64,000 nt of DNA, taken from Scleromitrula shiraiana. Lineage: Eukaryota; Ascomycota; Leotiomycetes; Helotiales; Sclerotiniaceae. Under the pieces are notes generated by a model. That model had not been told where the DNA came from. It did not search any database and saw only the letters and a program-made list of their open reading frames with translations. Shown here one piece after another: positions 12,099 to 25,258 of the stretch (position 1 is the stretch's first letter; the number at the start of each line of letters is the position of its first letter). Location of the stretch: contig JABELC010000016.1 of NCBI GenBank assembly GCA_028455995.1, positions 310,001 through 374,000 on the forward strand. Reading direction: 5' to 3'. The position numbers were made by a program, and so were the translations under genes.

Positions 12099-15000
12099 GT
12101 TAGATTGGCTCTTTTTTGGCTTATCTTTGCTTCCTCCCTATTTAGGTTCTATTTGGGTTTTGGGTGTGGGAAATATATTCATGATTACGATGATGATAAA
12201 TATTCCGATGTGGATTAGATTGATTTGATGCATCAATCAATCAAAAAAGCTCCACCAAATCAATTTTCTGATCCTCATTCTTCTGCTTCTTTTTTAATTT
12301 TTCTTCTACTTCTTCTTCCTCTTCTCTGTTATCACGATCACATATGTCTTCCCTTTTTTTCACATCATGTTGTGTTGTGGTATTTTATGCCAGGAAAATC
12401 CCCCCGACGTGCATGTACGAACCTAGTTCGTACGGTTAGTTGCGTTACGTTGCGTCGCATGCTGTCAGCTTTCGGTATCGCATTTGCATCCATCCGATTC
12501 TTACATCACACACACACACATAAAAAGACACATACGTATCAGCTTTTGTTGGTGGCCCCCATCTTAATGATGGGTTGGGGTGAGGCTTCGGATGCATGCA
12601 TTACCGCCAACATAACACAAACGGTTGCTGATACTGTATGTTCTTTTTTTCTGGGAAATCTTACATCATTTTGATAATTTTTTCGGATCGTACTCGGCCT
12701 GTCTCGAGGCTTAGTTGGTTTGGTGGAGAAGGGAAGATGAGTGAATGAACCTCGGTTGAGTTCATTCACACCCATGTATTAACAATTGTTTGACTTTTTT
12801 TGACTTTTCATTTTATTTTCTTCGATGGAGCAAAGCTTCTATTTGTTTTTCCTTTCTTTTTGATTTTTGGTTGGGTTTTTGTTGGTTTTTTGGTTGGATC
12901 TCAAAATGAAATAAATACCCGGGCCTTTTTGCCTCTTTATTGGCGGGTTTCAACGCAACACGATACCTAACGGTCGGCACTGGCATTGGTACGCACGTTT
13001 CATGGAATGAAGGGTCTGGAATGGAGATGGAAGCGGATCCTGGAAAGCAAGGCACATTTTTTGTCATGTAGTATGGTATTGGGACGGATGACTTCTTTTA
13101 CGGCAAATGGGATGGATGGATAATTTACTGGGATTGGGATTGGGATTTTGGGGGAATTTGGGATGGGATGGGATGGGATGGAAACGAAATAACATATGGA
13201 ATAGGGGAAGGCAAGGCAAGGCAAAGGGGGTTGGCATATGTCTTTGATTTCATATTATATGTGCTCGGGGAAATAGATACTAATTTCCTTATTATAATCT
13301 TGTACGAGTGAGTTGGGTGTGATTTGAAGAAAACCTTTTCTTTCTTGCTGTCGCTGCTGAAAAATTTCTTGCTTGTTTGAAGGGGCAGAAACAGGGGAGA
13401 GATAGAAAGAAGTACAGAGGCAAAAGCGGATGAAAAAACATTAATGGACAAATGAAAGTTCTTCGATGGAAGATCGTATGAATTAAGTTCCAAGGTTGAG
13501 AAAAAGAACCTATTTTCAGACATGATGGCTCTGGTGAACGAATCTGGCAAGAATCGAGATCAAAGTTAGAAACAGACTAATCCCAAATGAGGATTTAACG
13601 GTATGGCGAATTACATCGTTAGAATGTGGTGTGGATAGAAATATATCTGTTAGGGCTTTACAGCCTTCTGGCATAAGCAATGCTGCTTATAATCAGCATA
13701 ACGTTACGATTATAGTAGCTATAGCGGCCAGAGTTCGAACAAAACAGAATAAAATGCTGGGACTTGGGAGGTACGAGCGAGAAATGAGGCTAATTGTAGG
13801 TACTACCGTAGTAATGCGTGTGGGTAGCATTCATAATGTGTGTGGGTAGTATTGGTAGGGGTGACATGAGATGTAAGAAAGGGACAACTTTGTCCCGGGT
13901 CCATGGGGCTTACGGGGGAAATGGGATGGATGGGGTTGAAAGCTAAACTGGGGTTGTTCGCCAAGGATTTGTATTGTAAGCGAGCTTGATACATGGGAGG
14001 TACAAACCCTTGACAAGGGCGGGGAAGGAGATTGATAGTTGCCGTATGTACCTAGATTGAGAACAGAAATATAACAGTGTATCTCCGGACTGCCTCAATA
14101 TGGAAGGAGATACATGATTCAATGAGAAAATTGGGGGGGAGTCCGTGAAAACTTTACGTTCCATGCTTTTATGGTTGATCAATCTGGGTAACTCGGCTTT
14201 GTTCCACTGGAACGGAGAGGTTGTCAATTGGTCGAGAAGAGTGTGAGAGATATTTATTTATTGGCTGAGTACGTATCCTTGCGAATCGGAATGGTCGTTT
14301 ATGTATGGAAGACAAACACCCCGCAACGAAAATCGGATAGTGCAAATGGAAATATCGGGATTTTAACCGCGCGCGTTTTTGTCCCATGATTGATATGTGT
14401 TGTCTTCGTATTTGTCCAACTGTTAGTTTTCCTATGTTGGCTGGCGTGTCGGTTTGGCCGATAATAGTGTGGTGATTGATTGATATTAAAATTGTAAACG
14501 GACAAGCTAAACAGGGGTGTAGATAAGTGAGAGCAACCGAGTTAACCATGACAAAATGATAATCGTCCCAATACAAGGTATTACATACATATAGCACCTG
14601 CAACCTATGTTACATTGTAAACTCGTTCTTGCTTGTCATGCTCGTGGCAACGCTGTTGATTATCCTGTTTACTAAAATATAGTGGTATCGCTTGGATAGA
14701 TGAGGTTACATTTCCACCTGAAGCTTTCACAGAGATGGAACGCCGAGTACTACTCACAACGCACCGTTTTAGTGTTACACACCAATAGAAGGTTTCAGAA
14801 GCTTCTGAAACAAACGAGCTTCGAGGGCTGAAATGATCAGCCGGCGAGTTCTTTACATTGAATTGAGTACGGCCGTAGCGGCTACAAAGCTATATCTCGT
14901 CTATAAGGTTTAATGTTAAACGCACTGGCCGTAGCACCCTAGCAAATTATTGATTTTGTTAGAATTGGAGTAGTCCGGTACATTTGAGGTTAGGTACGGC

Positions 15001-18000
15001 GCTCTAGCTTCTAACTCCTGAGTCCTAGACCTGGGTTTTTGGGTGATAAAGTGGGGATTGCAGCATTGTGATATGGGGAAGAACGGATAAAGCAGGGGTT
15101 GCCATGATTAAACTTAAATATGTTCTCTGAATTACACCCATAATATAAGGATGACCTAATAACCCTTGGCTTGCAATTTATACTGAAGTAAATTCAAATG
15201 GTTAGATATACGAGGGTCATGCGAGACCAGGTTGGTTGATATGAAATCATCTACCTATTGTAGGTCGGAATTTAATAATGTATGTGCACCTTTTGAGCAC
15301 ATACTACCTTCATACAGTACATGATAGTGATGACACCTTGAGGATACATACACATCTAAAAATGGAATGGCATATGCTCTTCAGATGAGAGCCAAACAAT
15401 TCAAAGAAAGAAAAAGAGCTGGATAAAGGTCTTGGCTTGGCTCGTTCCATTCAAATGAACTGATCACCAAATGGAGATAAAAGATGCCGAGAATGGTACA
15501 AGTGAATCTTCAAAATAGAAGGTGTTCCGGGTGTTCGAGGCCCCGCGTGGATTACATGTGTACTCGGTATGTGGACGTGGATGTATGTGAAGTGAATGTT
15601 ATTAAAAACCTGAAATGAATTGCAACTCTTACAGAATAGTCGGAGACATATTATCCCGATCAATGATTATGTAATATGTATGTAACCTCATCTACTTCGA
15701 GCTGGTGGAGACAAGCGAGGTCAATCTATTTGCGCTGAATTGCTAACATCCGACATCATATCAATCACATCAACAACCATCACGAAGATGTTACTATTCT
15801 TAAATCATTACACAAAACTGACTAAGTTCGTAGCTCTTACCTTGCAGATATACCCTTCCATGTAGGTTAACAAGTACGAAATCTATATCGATACTGGTGA
15901 TGATGGTGAATATCCAGGTTAACCTTATAGCACTTAAAATATCAGATTGTCTACGAATGCCAAATCGAGTAATTCTTGCGTCTTATTTAGAGATTATATT
16001 ACAGGTACAATAAAAGCGGAGTTATCTGATTTGTACGACAAACACTCTATCTATCGAGCTGACTGACAACGAGACAGCCCCATCTCATCTTATGTCATCT
16101 CATATCATTTAGGTCAAAACTCTTTCCTACCCCCACGAGAATAATTATTGGTCTCAAATCTCCTTACTCCACAAACGATCAATCATCGATCTATGGCCTA
16201 CCAGCTGCAAATCCTCTATCAGGACATGGCAGTGCAAGGTGCACTCAAATTTTGGGAAAATGAATATCGTTTCATCTTGCAATTATCACCTCACACCTGC
16301 AGTTTGTTTTTACTTCCAAGGTGCATACTTACTAGGTATTTTACGAGCCCTCCAGTGAATTCGATCACCAAGATCAAGACACGTTTCTAAGAAAAACGTG
16401 GATGACATGCTAATTGATATCTGCAGGGTTCATAAACCCGGTCAGCCTCCCGATTTTGGCAGGAGCCAGCCACCACACACTAGACATATTTCATCACCAA
16501 TTATGCCTATCACTGAATGATCATCTTCTCCCCTGCATCTATCTCGATTTCTTTGAATCGCCAGTCAAATCCAAGGGAGGTATAAAACGGTTTCCATCAT
16601 GTTGTATTCGGTTTGGAAAGTGGGGTAGTCATTTACACTTACATTATTTCTCGCTCTCGCTATCGTTTGTTTCTTTTGACGTAGTCTTGAAGCCGAGCGC
16701 TCCAGCTCCCATCATCATTTTCCATGATGAGGAGTCCCGGATTTCATCCCTCTTTCAAATTCTTCAACAAATATTATTTTGCGGGTCAGAGCGGCGTAGA
16801 ACTTTAACACTATGTTCACCATGGATCTCACAGCATCGTCCCGTTCCGTGAGGCACAGTCTGCACATACACCTGACAGCAAAGTCCGTGACATCCACAGC
16901 GTGCTGGTACTTGCGCACTGTTATCGGCGCTTACCAGATCCTTTCAAGTGGATCATCGCAGAATCAATCGTGCATCGGACTAGAAAGTTCTGGAATTTGA
17001 TGTCCTCGATCGATGCGCGCTTACCATTGGATCTATTTCGGTATGCGCTCATTTAAGTCTTGACGGTAACATCTACTTTATATAAAGACGTTTCAATTTG
17101 CTAGTAGATCCAAGAAGAAGGTTTGATGTTGGCTTTGGTTAAGAAAAATATCAAGCCAATGAGAATCAAATTTTGCTGCTGCGCCTCTCCAAGTATTCAG
17201 GGATTTTTTTCTGGACTCAGAGGAAGTTTCAGCCTTTGCTCATCATGGAATCATCAGCAGGGCTTGGTGGTCATTCTTACAAATATTACAAAGAACTCTC
17301 GGCTTACTTCCTGATTCTCTTTTCGGTATCGTCCCAACCTCATGCGTGGCCGTGGAGATCTTGCGTAATAACTTTTTTAGGAAGTCTTCAATGCTCTTCC
17401 CGATTGGAATCTTGTTCTGAAAGATATACTTAGTAGCATGGTGGTCTTCCTTTTCATTAATATGATGTCGCCACATGCATGCATGGGCATCGTTTAATTG
17501 TATGTTTCCGGTCCCTCTTTATCGGCCATATTTTGACAGATCATTTTTGCTCATATGATCTGGATTGCACTTTGCCGCCACCATTTTTACGTCTTCATGT
17601 CAAACATCTTAACGGGCTGCATCTGCGGGCCTGTGTCTCGGTACCCTGAACCGGTCTTTGACTTTTGTATCTCCGGGCTGACATTTGATCATTGTAAGAG
17701 AACAATGAGTTACATCAAAGACTTATGTAGTCACCGTTCTATCACCATCTTTGCAGTTAGAGATCACCGAAACTTCCTTATTCGGAATACCGAATTCACC
17801 GGTAAATTACTGTTGAAGGCCGGCCTTCCCTGCAGTAGTAGCCCGATCTTCCCCGACAAAAGTCATGGTCTAGGCATTAGCACGTTCCATAGTACATTGT
17901 TTGAAGATCATCACACTATTCAGTTATAAATTGCAGCTGGCCCTCATGGATATATACTTCCATGTCCAGGCCTCGTCGAGTCCTCCATCGTTCCAATTCT

Positions 18001-21000
18001 ATTTGATCAGGTAATATCTGCACTTCACGCATTACGCAAGGTTATGAACAAATCAAAATCATCCTTCAAGGCGGAAGAAATATAAACACATCCTTTTGTG
18101 ACTAACATGCACACCTCCTGCATACTGTATCGTCTTGTCTCATCTGAAACTCTGAGAACCAAAAATCTAGATTTTCAAATTCTTCACCGGGGAAATGTCC
18201 TCTCGGATCGAGACCGAAAATTGTTGAAGATATAAATATATATACATACCTGGTAATCTTGTGTGTTGGAATTGAGGTTGGTTCCGGCTATTAATGAGAA
18301 AGCTACAATACCTCCAGTAAGAAATAACCATGTAACACCACCACACCATCAACGGCTGTTATATATTCAACATAAGTGTTATCGGCGAAGAAAATGTTTT
18401 ATTCTAGGTAATTTGCACATAAACGAATGTTTCAACTATCAGGGTATCCCATCCTTCACGATAATGACACCATTGAAGAAAGGAAGAAACAATTCTCGCT
18501 TCCGTGGGAATGGTTGTGTGTTGTGTTATGTTGCGTTGCGTTGCGTTGTGATATCCCATTCTGTACTGTACAGCAGTACTGTGCTGCAAGGCACAAAAAT
18601 CACGCTGTTTTTACCTGCTTTTTTTGTATCATTATTTCTTCACAAAATCTGTTGGTTGGCGGGGTGGAAACGCATATACGATAGAATGGATGGATGGAGG
18701 GTGCGACAGGTGAGAAAAGGCACAGTATGAGTGCATACTGACTGCAGTCTGCATCAGCATCTTGTTTTGAGGCTCTGGATGTATTTCGTGCATGCCATGA
18801 TTATGACATTATATACGAACGACTAATTTACTGCTAATTAGTTAGCATTTTCATCCTCGATTGAAGTTGGGTCATTCGGTTCCGAGATTGGTTTGAGGGG
18901 CGGGGTTGGACTCGGAATGCTTGTTGCGATATGTTTTTACTTATGTAGGTAATGGATTGGCAGATTTAATGCCACACTTATAAATAAATAATAGGGTAGG
19001 ATTGATTATTACTCCTTTCTTCTGTGCCTCGTTTGCTCGCGGCGGTATTAATAGTGCTGTTAAATGCCCGTTCCAAACGATGTGCTTTAACTATCTGTAA
19101 CTACAACATCGTACTGCATTGCACGTATGTGCGGATTGAAGCAAACGACTTACTGTATCCCAAGCTCAAGATACTTGTATTAGATATATGAAACGGCTAG
19201 AAACTTACACTAGTAAAAAAGAGTCTAGGCTCTGAGATATTCGCAAATCAACTTACTATTATATGTACAATACTTACGAGCTCTTAACTAACTGACAAAC
19301 AGTCGGATGTACATTTTCTTTTAGGTTATTCTTGGAAGAAACACTCAGATATGTCAAGAGGTGTGATTCATTCATCGTAGAATGCCGCATATATTTACAG
19401 ATGATTACAGTAGATACAATGTCGATTCTCTGAATTAAATACATGTGTGCAGAAGAAACGTCTCGATCTTCATGTTAGGTGTGCAACTAAATCGAAGCAG
19501 TCCAGCCCATCCAGTACCCAATATACTATAAAGAATCTGCTCACTGGCTGATTCATACTCAAGCTGTAGGTGACTCATAGTATGAGAAGAATTTCATGTT
19601 GTTATAAGCATGTAAAGTATACTCCAGGGCTTGGAGTTGGGCTCTAGGCTGATTGTGTCACTAAATTTCTATGGTTCAACTTGAGGATTATGATCATTCC
19701 AACTAATGTGTTCATCCACGCCATTTGCATCGATTCATGTAGTGACATAGATAGATATTATTATTCACATACTTTTCCTATCCCAATGATCATCTCCAAC
19801 AACCCAACTCTCCCACTCTACTCTCAACTTCAAGAAATTCGCATCTCTAACTCACTACATTTCAGGTATACTCGCTAATTTTTCGCCGTTTACTTCTTAT
19901 GGTCTTCGATATTCAGTGCTAATCCAAACATCTCATATCTATAGGTTGTAGACTAAGGTGAGCATGATGGAAGTTTACTAGACTCGAGAATAAATTGCTA
20001 CTCTATTCAGACATTCAGAATTATGAGCTTTTAGGAAATATTCACTACTTAACCCACTTTTCTCTTCTTCCTTCTCTCCACATTCAAATCTCACATATAA
20101 AGCCCCCACCTTCTTCCCCAAACCTACTTCACTGTATATAAAAATTTCGAGTTATTCAAGAACTCACACGATGGTGAGCAGCACGTGGAAGTCAAAAACG
20201 AAAGTTCGATGTATTATTATCTTGAAAGAACCTGAACGTAAGGTAGGTAGTTCTTATGCCACTTACTATTTGGTATGTTTTGATGACAGTTATGGCAATA
20301 ATGGCAGTGAGAGATGGTATTGACAACAATAATTATGACAACGAAGTCTTCTCAAATTTATTATATATAAAGGATGGTGATAATGGGAAGTGATAAACTA
20401 TCATCACATCAATCATATATCTCCCTCATGAGAAACAAAGACGTCTCGTAGATCTAGAAACTTAATGGCTACACAATGGTTCCCATATTTTATGTTTGGT
20501 TTTTATTTAGATAGTAAAACGAAGAATTTTTATACTCCTAGAGTGGAACAGCGGTCCATCTACTCATGCTTCGATCAGTGAATTTACTATGAATTATACT
20601 GTATGTATTCCAAGATCTCTAAGAATTATAACTTGTAATGGGTTGAACAACCCAATCCACAATTATTTCCATCCTATATGATTCTCATACAAACAAGAAG
20701 TGCCACTTGCAACTAAACCTACTTCTAAATCCACTTCTCACAGCAGCTGTTACTCTCCGTGAATATATGAGAATCTTTCACTCTGCTTTAACTTTCGCAT
20801 ACACTTATAGCCATACAAATGTCCCCAGGTGTACTCTCTTTCTCTCATGAGTTTCAATCCAACCAGTGAGGACCAAACAAGCCTCGTATAATCACCAATT
20901 TTACCATTATACACAAAATCGGTGCTACTTACATCTCCATCTCCACCTCCACAACTTTCCTTCCTCTACCATCTCTCCACCAATCTAAGTCAATATCCTC

Positions 21001-21401
21001 CCTCCATCTTGATATCATTTTCTATGAGAGATATACACAATCCATATTAAAGTATCATAAAAGTAATGTGCCTTACAATGGTACTCGTCCACTGCATTTC
21101 ATGCTTCGGGTCTTCCATACCATCTCCTGTACCTCCTATATCTCCTCTACCTATATCTAACTTGAATTTTGGATTGAGTATCGGATATTTTAGGAGATGA
21201 AGTATGGGATATGATTGAAGTGAGAGAGTGACACCGGGAGTAAGAATACATGAGATATAACCGGACATATCCATTCATTGAATCCTATGAAGGTAGAAGA
21301 TAGAATATCATATGAAACTCAGGATTCAACAAAACCAAATCCAAATAAATGCCCATCCAAGAATCCATTTCCCCCAACCCCTCCATCTTCACCCCAGCAA
21401 T
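12099..21401. other. 9.3-kb region without a supportable gene
   Basis: The base composition is not extreme, unlike the AT blocks, yet no frame carries a recognisable domain, and the open frames (mostly 60-150 codons) lack conserved motifs. The first few hundred bases are presumably the 3' UTR of the zinc-finger gene. A TATA-like TATATAAAAA at 20135-20144 precedes a 50-codon frame at 20171-20323 (see findings). The region could hold long noncoding RNA, lineage-specific small proteins or decayed sequence; the sequence alone does not decide. Confidence 0.4.
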
Positions 21402-22874
21402 CTACTGATCCAACCCCGCAACCGTAGGATCCCACCCACTACTCTTATACTCCCCCGTCTCCAAGCTCTTCATATCCTCGCCCGTCAACTCAAAATCATA
21501 AATATCCGCATTCTCCTTGATCCTCCTCTCCGTCTCCGTCTTCGGAAGCGGTACAAATCCCATCTGGAGACTCCATCTTAGGAGGATTTGAGCGGGCGTT
21601 TTGTTGTATTTTTTTGCGAGGGGGGAGAGAAGTGGGGAGTCGAGGCGTTGGGCCCGCACGATGGGGCTGTAGGCTTGGAGGATTATGGAGCGCGCGCGGC
21701 ACCAGGTTGTTATGTCGGGGCGGGCCATCCACTGGGAAGGGATGGTGGGATTAGTTATGAGGAGGTTTGGGGTGTGGGTGTGATATGTGGGATGGGGATG
21801 ATGGATAAATGAATGAATGAAAATTGAAACTTACAGGATGAAGTTCCCACTGGCCAACATCGATCTTCCCGCCCTTCCCCACTCCCCTCTCTCTCTCCAA
21901 TTCCTTAATATAAGCCTCCAACTCCTCAAGATGATGAACACCATAATTACTAACACCCAAACTTCTTATCTTCCCTTCCTCCTGTGCTTCAACCAAAGCC
22001 CTCCAAGCTCCCTTACGAGCTTCCGGTCCTCCATATGGAGAATGAATAAGCATGAGATCGATATAATCGAGTTTTGTTTCTCGAAGAGTTTTCTCCACTT
22101 GAGACTTTGTGTTTTCATAACTTAGTGCTCGAGGGGGGATTTTACTAGTGAAGAAGAGTTCGGAACGAGGAATGGGGGATTTTAGGATGGCGGCTGCACA
22201 TGGTCCTTCGTTTCTGTAGGCGGCGGCTGAATCGACCTGGATTTTGTTAGGGAGGTTGAGATATTTTGGGTTTGGGATTGTACTCACATGACGATAACCT
22301 GCTTCGAATGCTTTGGTAACTAGGTTTTCACATGATGCTGCTGGACTTTATTTTTTTTCATTAGGTAGATCCATTGGTATTAGTGGAATTTACATACGTT
22401 TGATAGACCTAAGTAGTTCATTGATTAGTATGATCTAACTCACATTTTGTAGTTTTCAGATCACTTACACCATAACCTAAGATAGGTATCTCATATCCAG
22501 AGTTCATACGCAATTTTGAGTTGATATCAAGTTTTCCCATTGAGTTGTTACTAATGCTGAAGTCAGTATGATATGATTGAATTCTGGCATATGTGGGTGA
22601 AGCTTGGGAATATAAAGACGGGTATGTAGATAGATGACTTTGATATTTACTAATATGATATTCCCATATAGTATGATATTCCTATCCCAATAAAGCAAAC
22701 GAGGAGTTTAATTCCCATTGGTAAGTATCTCGGATGAGAAACCATCACTTACCTTGGATTAGAAGTTGTTGCAGTGAATGGTCGTGTCGATGAATAGATA
22801 TTAGATCTTGTACTACTAGCTGTTGTATAGAGATGATTTTGTATAAGTTTGATACGAGAGCTAGATGATCTCAT
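21402..22874 (-). CDS. Aldo/keto reductase with presequence-like N-terminus
   Basis: NAD(P)H-dependent carbonyl reductase of the AKR superfamily, 334 residues, six exons: 22874-22753, 22550-22469, 22408-22398, 22345-22288, 22236-21835, 21731-21402. Exon 3 is only 11 nt (VYQT junction); it is required to join GYEIPILGYG to the downstream LVTKAFEAGYRH. The catalytic tetrad is visible as Asp93, Tyr98 (VDSAAAYRNE), Lys123 (FFTSK) and His156 (LMLIHSP); LGVSNYG and LLRWSLQ segments follow. The first 40 residues (MRSSSSRIKLIQNHLYTTAS.. to about residue 40) are Arg/Ser/Thr-rich with no Asp or Glu, like a mitochondrial presequence; the canonical AKR barrel starts near residue 50. Intron 4 (22237-22287) is 51 nt and in frame. 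Substrate not predictable. The start is less certain than the core; an ATG also occurs inside exon 2. Confidence 0.9.
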
Positions 22875-23772
22875 AATAGTTTGTGGTGTTGGGGCGGGGG
22901 AAAGCTTGATGAATGAGAAATGAGGAATGAATAGAGTGATGAATATAAGATGAAAAAGAACAATTATTATAGATAAAATTTATATATATATATATATATA
23001 TATATTAAATATGATTTCTAATGAATTGCGATTTCTAATATATCTTCAAATATCTTCAAATTGGCAAGGTATAGATTTTGGAGATAACTATATCTCCGAA
23101 GAGTGAGTGAGAAGTGACCAAATCTGTAAGTGACCAATCATTTCCCTATAGCCCTGAAGGTTATGGTATGTATGAATCAGTCAGATCAGCGACCTATATT
23201 GGCCTTGTATTGAAGGCATATAACTCAAAACCACTCAACTCAATAGTTCTATAGTAATAAAGTACTCGAGTAGAACGTCATGAATCTGATTTTACCATTA
23301 CGAGTAACTTTGGAAGTTATTATTCATCCTCAGTAGATCAGATACTTTTGAGTGCAATAAATATAATTAATTATCTATGGATTATACTAGATTCAATCCA
23401 AGGTCTAATCATTGAACTGTCTAATTGTTGTTTGTGTACATAGAACAAACGTTGAAAGTTCTGCTTCCATCCATTGTTGATATTGATATCGATATCGATA
23501 TCAAACATCTACCCCTCCATATAATATATAATATATAATTTCACTCCTCACATCCAAATATCTATCAACCATCCTAGAATCATAATATATTTCGCAAATT
23601 CGCAAATTGCGCTTTATGATTTATTCATTTACTCGAGTATCTCGAATATTTATGAACAATAACTGTGGGAAAGAGAGGGACCGACTCAAATCATTCTACA
23701 CAATACAATCACATACCAAGGATTCATACAAAGAATAAATCAGAGAGAAGAGGCAGCAACAAACAAAAAAAT
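22875..23772. promoter_or_regulatory. Divergent promoter region between the AKR and DOM34 genes
   Basis: About 900 bp between two divergent starts. It contains a (TA)n run at about 22980-23005 and overlapping GATATC palindromes at about 23481-23503. No RNA gene seen. Confidence 0.4.
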
Positions 23773-25054
23773 ATGCGTCTGATCAAGAAGGAAGTCGAGC
23801 GCGATGGCTCAGGCTTTATCACTCTACTACCCCAAGAACCAGAAGATATGGTATATCTTACCCTCTCTATTCCCCTCCCATACCATCTCATCTCATCTGC
23901 ATACAAACAAACTAACATACCACCAGTGGCACGCCTACAACATGATAGCAACCGGCGACATCCTAACCGCCTCCGCCGTCCGACGAGTAATCACCGAATC
24001 CGGAACTAGCAGCACCTCCGCCCGTGTTCACACCACCCTCTCAATCCGCACCACGAACCTAGATTTCGACCCCCAAGTAAGCCAACTGCACGTCTCCGGG
24101 CGAGTATGCGAACAAAACGCCCTCGTACCAACCGGATCCTACCATACGCTTGATCTCGAACTCCATCGGAACTTCACCCTGCAAAAAAAGGACGGCTGGG
24201 ATTCTGTGGCATTAGATGTAGTCGAGGAGGCGATCAAACAGGATAAAGAGGGTGTAGTTCCGGCCGTTGTTATGCAGGAGGGTTTGGCGAATATCTGTCT
24301 CATTACTGAGTATCAGACTATTGTGAAACAGAGGGTTGATATGAGTATACCGCGGAAACGGAACGGGCACGCGGGGGATCACGATAAGGGGTTGGAGAAA
24401 TTTTATCAGAAGGTTTATGAGACGCTTACGAGACATGTGGATATTACGCAGCCGAGGCCGTTGTTACTGGCCAGTCCTGGATTCGTGGCGATAGGATTCC
24501 AGAAATACATACTAGATGAGGCGACGAGGGCGGGCAGGAAAGCGGTGCTGGGGAATCGGAAGAATTTCGTGGTTGTGCATAGTAGTTCGGGACATGTGCA
24601 TAGTTTGAATGAGGTGCTGAAGAATGGGGAGGTGAAGAAGCAGTTGAGCGATACGAAGTATTTGCGGGAGACGAGGTATATGGATGAGTTTTTAGGGTTG
24701 GTGAGGAAGGATGATGGGAGGGCTTGGTATGGACCGAGGGAGGTGGAGAGGGCGGTTAATGAGGGGGCGGTTGGGAGGGGTGGAGGTATTCTTTTGATTA
24801 ATAATTCGCTGTTTAGGAGTCAGGTGGTGGGAGAGAGGAAGAGGTGGGTGGCGTTGGTGGATAGGGTTAGGAATGATGGGGGGGAGGCGAGGGTTTTAAG
24901 TAGTGATCATGAGAGTGGGAAGAGGTTGGAAGCTTTGGGGGGGATTGCGGCTATATTAACTTATCCATTGGAGGATTTGGATGAGGAGGAGGAAGAGGGT
25001 GGTGAAGATTTACCGTCAAATGGTGATGGGATGGAGGGGGTATCGATTATATGA
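23773..25054 (+). CDS. DOM34: Dom34/Pelota, ribosome-rescue factor
   Basis: eRF1-like protein that, with Hbs1, enters the A site of stalled ribosomes in no-go and nonstop decay and promotes subunit splitting. Exons 23773-23850 and 23927-25054 give 401 residues, the normal family length; the 76-nt intron has an ACTAAC branch site and removes the break between LLPQEPEDM and WHAYNM, a contiguous block in all pelota proteins. The N-terminal Sm-like domain (MRLIKKEVERDGSG), central domain with the NIPRKRNG basic segment and LLASPGFVAIGF, and the C-terminal eRF1 domain 3-like part with an acidic tail (EEEEEGGED) are in order. No GGQ motif, as expected. Coding strand is C-rich in the first third and strongly G-rich afterwards. 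Ends 204 bp from the convergent tRNA-lysidine synthetase gene. Confidence 0.96.
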
Positions 25055-25258
25055 GGATATATAGACGAATGAACAAATACGAAGAAAGAAAGAAATAATT
25101 CAACTAAATCCGAGACTGGATGTGAGCTATACATTGATTTTCGATACTATGCAACCTTTAATCTATACAAAGAGATCCTCGCCAGAATCCTCATAAAATC
25201 AACATCATAACATAATATACAAACCCCCTCCCTAATCCATCTCTATCCTCCCGTCCAT

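Noticed and set aside
14169..14603. 144-codon minus-strand frame
   Set aside because: No domain, overlaps another frame of similar quality, and lacks coding bias.
16148..17929. Group of plus- and minus-strand frames of 60-145 codons at 16.1-17.9 kb
   Set aside because: I tried joining neighbouring frames through GT..AG introns on both strands and obtained no conserved motif. Too weak to list as a gene or pseudogene.
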